From positions 15,154,085 through 15,218,084 of the forward strand of contig OY727103.1 of assembly GCA_963402885.1 (NCBI GenBank): a stretch of DNA of 64,000 bases, read 5' to 3'. The notes under the pieces were generated by a model. That model did no database searches and had not been told where the DNA came from. It saw only the letters and a list, made by a program, of their open reading frames with translations. The position numbers and the translations under genes are program-made. Every line of letters begins with the position of its first letter. The first letter of the stretch is position 1. This DNA comes from Antedon bifida (taxonomy: Eukaryota; Echinodermata; Crinoidea; Comatulida; Antedonidae). Of the stretch, positions 1 to 11,500 are shown in pieces.

Positions 1-2586
1 AATTGGCCAGTCAAAGTTCGAACTACGACTAAAGTTTGGTTTAAGAATATGGGCGTTAATTTATTTAGTCCAACAGCCACCAGTAGTCTAGCCCATTACA
101 GGATTGATACAATAACTAAACAATACAAATGTATAATAACTTTTATTTTTTCATTGAAGGATATAAAAAACAGTAACATAACAACTTGGACTATATTATA
201 ACAAAAATATTAAAAGAATAGTAAATATGAAATATTTTAATAACCCTTTTTATTATAAGACTATTGATAAACTATTTAATAATCCAGCGAATATTGTAAT
301 TATAATTGTAATACATTATTGTTTTGAGTGTAATTGTGGGATTTTCCAGTATTAATACAATGCCAATATTGATGACATGTTATACATAGATTAGTTATTA
401 ATACAAAGCAAATAGTTTATCAATCAATCAATAGTATGACTCTATGAGTATATTGCAATTCATGCTAGTGTGTTTGGTATCCATTATTTACTATTTGTAG
501 GTAGATCATTCAGTAGAAAATGCAATGAAAAAGTAATGTAATCTACGATATTAAAATGGAGGCTTAATAGCTTCCTTAATTAACAAAAAACATTGACAGT
601 TGTTTGAACTATTGTACTGTAGTTCCACAGGAAATCACCAAGTAAAACTATACACTACCCCCTCTATAGTTCACAAGTAGATAAGTATAGAATAAACAGT
701 CGTATAATATTATATTTTATGCTATTGTGAGCGAGCGTTTGACATTTAAAAACAAGAGCTGTTTGTGTTCAAGATTGTTTCATTTATGATATCTTCTATT
801 TGTTAGTTTTTTTCTGGAATTTTGTTAAGAGTTAACAATATTGATTGATATATTATGCAGTTTTTCGTTGCGATCGCGTTAAGCCAATGTTGGCATGGAT
901 GACAGCGTTGGAATGTCAACTTGTGTGATGGGTTTTGAGCCAACACACAGCCAGTTGATGGATTATATAAGGCATTTGGTGAGGAGGATTATTTAATTAG
1001 GGATTTTAATATTGAAATATTATTATATATTTCGGAAAATTATTATTAATGAGATTGATGGTGAAGGTGGTAAAAAAATATATTGGCACGGTCTTAAAGG
1101 GAGAGTATAATAAGATAGGTTGTCAGTTTTTATTCTAATGTAATGAAATTAAATATTTCAACAGATATTAAAGTAATACCTTAGTTTTGAATTAGTAATA
1201 GTAGGCTTAGAGATGTATATATCCATGCCATAAAATTAAGAACCATCATTTCTATAATAAATGCAATTCTTGTGGATAAAATCCCATCCTGTTCCTAATT
1301 TTGTGACAAAAATAAATTTAAAACGAGATTAAAATGAAGATGAAATTTAGCTTATAATGTGAGCACTTTGTTGCTATATAAATCCTTTAATATTGTGCTG
1401 TATCTTGGATTAAATTGGATTGGAATATACTGTATTAGATTGTATAGAAAATTACTATTATAAACGAAAGTAAAACAAACTCATTAAATACCACCTAATA
1501 GATATTAGAATTCTGTATATTGATTCATAATAAACTTTATATATTTAGAACAGCTCTAAGTCTAATGCAGTGTTTTATGATTATTATTTCTAAATGCTAC
1601 AATAAAAACGCTGTCGTAAAGGTCAAATGTATTGTACGCATTATTGGGAGTTTTTTTTTTTTTCAATTGATTTTTAGTTTCAATTATTTTGGATCTGCTT
1701 ATTAGTGTTGTGTATATGGATTTTGACAGTGTTGTTTAAATGAATGTATTTTCTACAATAAATATCTTTATCAGATTGGCTTCATTTTCTTGGGTTTGAT
1801 GGTTGCTGACATTGAAATGGCCGGACTGCAACCAGGGTTTTCATAATTCCATTATATTTTGACTCCTTTGGAAAAAAATTCTTTTCAATAAACATCATTG
1901 TTTTCCGATGTTTAGTTTGTTAAATTTGTCCTAATTCAAAGAACAAAGAAAACTGTATTGGAACAGTAGAAACTACATATATTAATATTTTCTAGATGAT
2001 GGAAAATTATTAATGGTACTTTTATTTATGTTACAAGGTTACAGTCTATTTTTAAATGAGTTAAAAACGTTTGACTGTAGGGCTTTTTGAGTGTGTGTGC
2101 CGGTTTTTACAACATGTCTGTAGGGCGGTTGTGTTCCATTTACTAAGTAGTTACTCTGAAAATAGTGCTGCCATTTGTCATGTATTGAAAGATCAGTTTC
2201 TCTGACAAGTTGCTTCTCTTTAGAATATGTAGTGTAATAGCCTTAAGTGGCACATAGCATCTTGTACATGTTTTGAGTTATATTTTCATGTTCATGGGGC
2301 CGAAAGCCAGCTACAGTATTTAGGATATAATTGTAGAAACCGAAACCTTATGAAAAGAACATAGTTTGTGTTTGATTAAAAAGTTGTTACCTGTCTGTAA
2401 TTTGATACCAGTTTTTTTCACTTAAGTGAATAAAAATAAATACATTTTGTTGATGAATTAAATTTAATGTTTACCGAATTGTGTTTACTGATTGATTGAA
2501 ATACAATTTTATAATTATATAATAATTTATGCAGACACAATCATGATAAAAAGTTATTAATTGATTAATTTGTTTTTTTCTTGAAG
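1..2586. other. Non-coding: presumed intron of the ATXN7-like gene
   Basis: AT-rich DNA with no exon I can support. The first recognisable exon starts at 2587 and needs one base from an upstream exon, so this stretch is probably intron and the missing N-terminal exons lie to the left. I looked for the ataxin-7 N-terminal zinc finger in this stretch and did not see it. The only open frame (1520-1705) is low-complexity and unrelated to the family. Confidence 0.6.
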
Positions 2587-5500
2587 ATGCCCGTCATAAT
2601 GGAAAAGCACCGAATAGGCCTCCAGGGAAGATGAAAGTCTTCAAACCAGTACCTTCACAACCAGTACCGCTGTCAAAACACCCTCCACAGCGAGAATCAC
2701 CACGAAGGCCACCACCTCAACCGCCACCTGTTGCCACTCGTGGTTCGTCCATCTCACCATCACCACAAACTGAAAAGTCTATACCAGTAGATAAACATAT
2801 AGAACTGCAAATGGCTGTGCCTTTACCACCGGAACCGAATTCTGAGATGATTACATCACCCGTGAGTCGTCCAATGAAAGATACAAAGTCTTCGCGGGTG
2901 AGTGAGCAGGCATGTTCACTTTTGGTCGGCGACAAACCGCCGAAAGTTATGAAGGTTAGAGGTCAAATAATAGTTTTTTGATACAATATTTGTATAATTC
3001 CATGTGAGTTGTGGTAGCCAAGTGGTTTACAGTACAGAAAGAAATTACCGCTTCGTATCTACGCGTAACCTTTAAAAATTAACACATTAATTTTCACACC
3101 TTGTTACTTCACTAAGAACATCGTAGGGTTGTTTATTAAGGTTACGAACTCCCTACGAAGTTCAGAACGTAGCTCATTGAATGTTGTTTATTGAGGTTAT
3201 GAAGCCAAACAATGTAACCTATGAAGCCAACAACATAGCCTACAGTATGAAGCATACTACAACAAAGCTACTTCGTAGTAAAAGTTGCAGTATTTTGTTT
3301 CTGTACTATAGGACACTTGACTATCGTACAGAAAGGTACAAAAACACCTGAGTTTAATTTGCGATAAAAATGACTCCCAGTCCACTTAGCTGTAAAAGAA
3401 AATACTAAGAGGATAAGGTAGGGTGTAGAAAGGAACTAGCCACCCTACTGTACCACATAATGCCAATGCACAGTGCAATGAAATCAAAACATCTCATTCC
3501 CCTATGTTAAGAATGAATACAATTTTTATAATTCATTGAATGTAAAAGAATAGTAACTAAACCCAAAAGCTATACAGTGAATGTAATGTAGTAGAACAGC
3601 GATAGTTTTCCTCTGATAATTTGCGCTTCATCGAATACAATCTGTTGATTAGGATGGAACTAATTAAGATTTGTTGTTTGGGGAAATTGACGATCATTAG
3701 GGATCTGGTATTGCTTGTTTTTATAGCAATTACAGTTACAGTCATAGTAATCTTTCATCTACATGATACAGTACAAGCTATTTATAGATTTATTCTTCTT
3801 CCATGTGGCCTTGTCTATTTGATTGGCTGAAGAACAGTAGTGTGGGGATTGTGTAACCCCCATACTCCATGATTGGGAGCTCCATGACCTAACTAGGTCA
3901 TCTTAATTAATTGTGCACATGTAGAGAAGTGGAGACGAGTTTGCTCAATCTGCACCTTAATACACAATACAATGGCAACATTTAAAAATCGGCCCTGTTT
4001 ATGACCCCACAACTATCTTTGTGAAGTTCTTCTGAGACTGATCTGAGAGATGAGCCATAAACAACAAAAAATCTCCTTCAAAAACAATTTGTTATGCTCC
4101 GTCTAAACTTTATGTGACAAAAAAATGTGATGTGCCCATATACAGTATAGACATGATGTTGGCACATCACACCTTTTTTGTCAATAGTTCATAGTGTAGA
4201 CAGAGATTTAGGATGTTTTTTAAGTTTGCACACAAACACCAGAATGACAAGGAAAGTTCTATAACTTTGATAATTTCTAATTTTGTTTTTATAGCTTGAA
4301 TCCATGGAAAGAAACCACAAGAATCAACCGACAGTTTTAATACCAAAGATATCTCCAGAATCGGTATGGACCACAGACTCTAGTTTACTTAAAAAATTAT
4401 CACCATCAGGAAAATCAGCGGCAGTACCTGCAACAGCTACTGTAGCCACGACGACCGTAACAATGACAGCCGCATCATCTAAGAAGTCAAAGAAAAAAGA
4501 GAAAGATTCGCCACGTAAATTCTTGCCTTTAAAAGGTAATCATTCGTTGTTAATTGTTGTAATTTAGTAAATAGAAATTTGTGTAACAATTACGTTTCTT
4601 TTTACACCGTCATTATTCAGTAGGGACGTTTAAATTTGAGTTCACGTCGAATGCCAATGAATAAGTGCTCAAATTTGCCAGTCAATGTGCCATATCATAA
4701 AAAAGACGTCATAGGGTAGCAGTCGACATATTCAACGTAAAAATCTAAAAGTCTCTATTACTAATAGTCGATCAACCACTTTAATAAAAATTTCCTCCTT
4801 TTTTTACATCAACATTCTTATTGCGTATGTACAACCAAGAGCTTAAAATCCCATCCGAAGAGCAAGCTAACTGCTCATACAGGTCTTGTTTCTTCTCGCA
4901 TACCAGACCAATTTCTTACTTTCCTACAAGTGTCATCTCTAACAATACATACATTTAAAACAATTATGAGCAATGAGACTAATTGATTATCAATTATCGA
5001 TCAGTTGTAACATAATAATACATAAAATGGAAATAGTAATATATTAGAAAATATTATATTGATTAATTATTAGAATCATGGAATATATTTCTTGTAATAA
5101 TATTTCTAGTTCATGAAATACTGAAGAGTGTACAGTACTTTAATTATAATGCTACTATACTCTCTGGAGCCTCATTGTAAAACAAAGTACAGATTGCTAT
5201 ATATAGAAATGTATAATCGCAGTTTGAATAGAAAACGGATTGAATTATAAGTTCAATTTGACAGGAGTAAATGATCCATACTCGCGTACCACCCCTGATG
5301 TAAATATCAAGAGATGTTTATAAATAATGGTATACTTTATTTACAGTATGTATAACCATTGAGAAATAAGTTAACCTTATTTTTCCATCTTATAACCTTT
5401 CCAGAAACGGGTTATTTAATTCATTTCGGGAAAGATTTTCATATATATTCAATTATTTATTAGTTAATACTCTGCATATTATTAATTACTGACTCATGAT

Positions 5501-8500
5501 ACGAACGCATCCATCTTGAAAGAAAAATTAAACCTGTTTTTCAGTATATTTAATGAAAATGCATTATGTACATTTAACTTATTTGACAAAAAATGTATTA
5601 TCGCCCTGATGTATGGAACCTTTTTAATCAATTAAATTGATACAACTTTAATAATAATATACAATATAAACATAATTTACATCTAATTATTACTGCAAGT
5701 CAAAAATGTTATGAATAGTTTTTGTCTGTGTAACATTAATAATTCTGTATAAAAATTCAGTGCGTCATCTTTACCTAAGCTTAGATGAGCTGCTCAGACA
5801 ACATCCAATTACATTAACTAATCGTTGTTGCTGCTAGATACTCTATAAATAGAATAGTTTGAAATGACTGATGACACCTGTAGACTGTGTAATAGAATGT
5901 TTATGATTTAAAGTGAAAAGAAATATGCAAAATGTTGCAAATGTCAAACGAATTAAGTATAATATATATATCACAGTCTTGCAGATAAAAAACAAATTTA
6001 TTTTAAGATATATGTTTTCTAAATGATAGTGATATTCCCAAATATGGTATTGATGTGACATCATATATCCATATATGGGCACATCACATTTTTTTGTCAC
6101 ATAAAGTTTGATAGTGTACATAGAGCTTACATAAAATAATCATTTGAAATATTTAAATTTGTGGTTTATTTTTTCAGATCGTGAGTATGATCCTAATAAA
6201 CACTGTGGAGTTGCTGGAGAGGATGGTAAACCATGTCTAAGGTCATTAACCTGCAAGGTAAAACAGCAATCATATTAATAACACATTCAAGTTTTAAAAT
6301 GTTGAAGAAATAGAAATAATAAATGAGATATAGAGAGCCTACCTTCAGTTTTGTAGCCCCAATTTGCTACAACTGACAATCTAACTGCGTCATGATAATT
6401 CATTGTGCGCATGCGGTGTATACCTTGGTACAGATTTTGTGGTTTCTAAGTCCAGGTCCTTGACCGATGACAAAGTTGACTGATTACAAATTACAAAATA
6501 AATGGCTCCCTAACATCAACTGTAGTAACATTCTCAAAACCTAATGCAACATTTAGCATAACATTTTGAATGTGATTTTTTTACAGATTTATTTAGAAAA
6601 AGATTGAAGATGAAAGGTTTTTTTTTTTCAGACACATGCTTTATCGTTACGACGGAAGGTGCCTGGGCGACACAAACCACTGGACAAACTTCTAGCAGAA
6701 CGCAAGGCAATAAATGCATCTCACTATCAACAGACACATGCTGCTAAGAACTCGTCAAAGCAGGCGTCAGGGTTCCACCAAGTCACACCTCAATTAGGCT
6801 CTACTATATCAAACTTAAATGTTACACAATCTTCCTCAAATACCATCGATAGACTACATTCAGTGCCAAAGACGACACCAAAAACACAAACTTCACCTCG
6901 TCCGTCGCGCCCACCAGATCTCGGCGTCCATCCTGTCAAGTAAGTTGTCATAAATTAATCATTAAATAAATCATTTGTGTTGTAGTACCCACTTACCCAG
7001 TTATTAGTTCTTTTTCATCACATTGATTTTCTGTAACAAAGTGATTCAACTGGTGAGGTAGAACGCAGTAATAATTTACAATTGCTGAAAATGCACGCCG
7101 GCGTACCCGCTACAGTACAGAAAGAAATTAATGCTTTGTATCTATGCGTTACGTTTGTAGCCTACGATGTATGATATCATTTATCTATGTGTCGATGGAT
7201 GGTAGGTTGGTTTTTATAGTTAGCAAACACCATTGTTATCGCCTTTAGAAGCATGGAAATTGCACACAGACAATGTATTGTTTGCTAATTAAAATCATAT
7301 CTAAGGCTAGAAGATGTCAATTTTTGTAGCCGCCCTTCGCTATAAATTGTTTATTGAGGTTACGAGGCAATACAATGTAACCTATGTTCTATCTACGAAG
7401 CCAGCTCGTAGGAAAAGTTGCAGTATTTTCGTTCTGTACTGTACTCTTTCCAAAAGAAGTAATACCAAATCATTATCCAACAAGACTTGTACTACCATCA
7501 GGAGTGCCTTCAACCTGTGCCGATATTTATGGCTGTGGTTTACCAATAATGAATTATACTTTATTCAATTTCCAGACGTTGTCACCCTCACTCAGCCCCA
7601 TCCACTCCAACAACAAATGATCTTAAAAGCCTTGCAAGATCTGATTCTGTCGGAAGAGTCAGTGCTCCTTCTGTCGAGTCTCAAGCGGATGTGGATGAAT
7701 CTCTTTCAGATAATTATTTGTGTACTTATCAACAACCAAAACCTATTGCAGTAAGTATGACATATCAAACCGAAATTAAATATTTATTGACTTAAGCTTG
7801 GTTCCCACTAGAGAAACAATGCAAGGACATAGACGCAATGCAAGTGAGTTGACCAATGGCAAGCAACAGTTTGAATAATCTGTCACTTGTGATGTGTCAC
7901 TTACACTGCGTCCTTGTGTTGCATCTCTAGTGGGAACCAAGCATAAGGTGTATAAGGGAATAAAGTAGTAAAGTATATCTCACTTAATTTGGAATGACAA
8001 ATACGACCACTGGGTTAGTGGTTATGAAAAGCAGTGGCGTTATGGGTGCTTACTAGCTAATACCCAGGCCCCAGAGCATGAGCAGCGCAATGCAACTACT
8101 TGGCAATGAAGGGCCCCTTAGGAGTGCTTACTGCGTTACGTAACATCATTTCATTTGTACTTTATAGGTATGTCACTATGGTTCTCATCATGTCGGTCGT
8201 GGCGTGTATTTGTTTGATCGCAGACTTCATTCATTAAGGTCATCACTTAAAGCTTTGATTGACAAACAGCTGAATCCACCACCATCTAAGTAAGTACAAT
8301 CGTGTCCATACATTTTCTTGATGCAATGCCTTTCAGATTAAACTGTTGGTTTTATGTATAATAGAATGTTGCCATATTAGCAACCATTTGTATTGTATTA
8401 CACTACAGTTACGATTGATTCTGGGCAATCAAGTGTAAACTTGTCTTTAGTTATCTTTCCAGTAATGTGAAGTTTGTGGAATCTAATCCTATCTGGTGCA

Positions 8501-11500
8501 TTATAATACCTTTGGGACCCAACAAATAATTTCCCCTTACGGGTTTATTTTTTTTTTTTTATGATTTATTTATACTGGGTGACCTCTTCAGTCATAGAAT
8601 AGTCTCCTAGATGGGCCAGTTATGATTAGAGGCTGTGAGTGATATTTACTAGTACACCGGGGTAACCCCCTACGTGCCTCGTCCATAAACAGAGGTTGGC
8701 TGTAGTATTAAACATATATTGCCTCTCGTTCCAGAAAAGTGTTCCTTGACCACAGTTGTCTGAAAGGAGGGTTTCTACTTTATATAATGCAAGTACCATT
8801 GTTTTATTTATGATCGTACTTAATTATTACTTTTGTTTTTAATTTATAGGAAAGCATGTTCAGCAACTTCATTATCGCAATCAGAGGCTTCCAGCATACA
8901 GCCTGATGCAACGGATATAAGTGAAATGATTCTGAACCAAGTGACAACAACGCCGGTACAAAAACCGACAAAGACACTTTCTAAAGCTAGTCATTCGAAA
9001 AAATCTAAAAATGCAAAATCAATACGAGCCTCTACTGGCTCGGGAACTGCACAGCAGAAACCTACGAAAAGCCAAAAGAAAAATGCAACGATAAGTACCT
9101 CAGTGAGCGCCACGTCAACTAATACTAATCCACTAATAACCAATACCGCCATTCCCATTGGAGGAACATTACAGCTCGCTACGGGCTCCTCTACGCCTTT
9201 TCTGGTCACCACGAACGGCTTGCAAAACACTGAATATATAGACACAAGTTTGTTAGGAGTTGATTCGGCTTCGAATTTAATTGACCAGTCGGGCAATCTG
9301 AAGTTGGTTTTTACGAACATTGAACCAAATGTGAACGGTGTGCAACCAAATAAAATTAATCAAATACCGATATTTAGTACGATAGGGAATACGCCTGTGT
9401 TATTACAAAATATTACAGTTGGAAACGATACGAAATTAAATGTAAAATCAAGAACAAAAAACAATAGCAAGTTAAAAGGAGGGGCAAAGACGAAAGGTGG
9501 ATTGGCAATTCAGGGGGGAGTAATAGTGAAACAAGGTTTGCTGCAACAATCACAACATCAGTTGGTGAAACAAGATCTAACCAATCAGGACATTCGAGGA
9601 TTTCAAACAATACAAACTGCTGTTTCAAAAAATTCAAGCCCTCAAGTTAATCAGGTTAGTAACAGAATTTCACAATTTAAGAACTCTAGAAGGTCAACTA
9701 GATGAAATACAACATGGCCGCATAGTAATGGGTAGAAAGTTTTGACCTTTGTATTCTAAAGCTTCAGCTTATACACATGCATAGAGAGGGATTTGGAAGA
9801 TGGAAACATGAATACGCATGCGTATAAGCTGATGCTTTTGATTTGCGCAAACAAATTCACCTAGTGGAAAATCGACTTTACAATGCCCTTAATAGTAAAG
9901 CGTGGTTTCCACTAGAACGCAACGTAACGCAGCAACGTATCGACGCAAAATGCTGTATTGCGTAATCACAAGTGGGAACCGACAATGCAACAGTGCTGCA
10001 AACATCGCAGGTTTGATTTCACGCAGGCGGGGGCAAACACAATTATTGGAAGGGCATTTTCTTACGTTGCGTAGGTTGCGTCGCTAGTGGGAACCAAGCT
10101 TAATAATTTTATTTATCCCATTTAGAGTTCTGGAAGTTCTCACATGTTGTCTTCTTTACCAAATGGTATCATTCCAACCGCCTCCAATATCAAGCCATTC
10201 CTAGCAACTTCGATCAGTAGTCCTCAACAACAGACAGCCATCATTCAGCCAAGCACTACATCACCAACGCAACCAATAGCTGCTGATTCTACTAAAACTA
10301 CAAATTTTACCGCGGTGCTTTCTCAATCAGGTATGTATTTATACTTATTTTTATTTAGAGATACTATTAAGCACCGTTTACAAATTACATATATACAGTA
10401 AAACCCCTGAATTATGTATGTCGCGGGCCTTTCACCGTTCGTAATTCCACATTCTTTCACAGTTCGAGTTTAAGTATTCTTCAACATGTTCTTATGTGTG
10501 CAATCGATACTAGGAGCCTAGTGTAGTATTTTGATATTATTAATGTAAAATTAACAACGTTCTGTAATTAATGTAATTAAAGGTAAGCGTGAACTGGAAT
10601 AAAGATTGAAAAACTTACTTGAAACAGCAAGGCTTTCCCAAGTTTGATTTACATACAATACGAAAGACGAACAGACTGCCTGTCATCATGAATATAACTA
10701 AGAGTTCGTACGTGTCCTTAACTTATGGACTTATTCTAGATGAAGATCGGTACGCTAATATCTCTAATAATTATAATCAATTACTGCAAATATTAATATT
10801 ATTTTTTTCTTGTGGATTGACAAGTGGGACGGTCGGCGTTATTAATAATTATCTCATCAAAACAGTGAAAAAGATAAACAAATCGAGCAAAGCAAACAAT
10901 ACGATACAACGCAAAGAATATTTCTAAAAATAAAAACATTTAAAAACCAGATACGGTACATAAAAAATGGGTATTTAACGTTGAACTGTTTTATAACATC
11001 TCGGAATCATCCTACAGTATACCCAATCCTATCAAATGACTAAGATATCATCAGTGCGGTAACTTTGGAAACAGCACCCTTTGTTCAATACCACCAGCGA
11101 CGCCACGCGCCATGACTACCCTGGACAAGAAGTTGGTAGTTGGCGGTACCACAAAGGCCCGCACTGTTGTCGCGTGTTGTTGTTTTAGTTTACTCGATTC
11201 CCACGCCTATGTATTCAACGGTACCATGTTTTAATATTCGTAAACTATCGTGAACATAATTTGTAACTTTTTGCTTTTTTGCTGTAGGAGCGTACCACCT
11301 TGATACTACAATACACATACGCGTCGGTAAACTTCTAAATTTAGTTTGATTGATTTACCGATTCCTAATACTTTTGCTGAAAATTAACTATGCATTTTGC
11401 CCAGCCCAGATGGACGCGTAAACCACAATGAGCTGGGCCACGAATGTTGAATGCTTCGTACAAAGAGACACCGCCAGATAAGTGCGTACCACCTTTTGTT

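Noticed and set aside
7314-7754. 146-codon plus-strand frame overlapping an ATXN7 exon
   Set aside because: The real exon 7576-7750 uses another frame that joins its neighbours in phase; this one runs through a MITE.
10619-10927. 102-codon plus-strand frame inside the Tigger element
   Set aside because: No similarity to transposase or other family, lies on the strand opposite the transposase remnants, base use like the surrounding AT-rich DNA.
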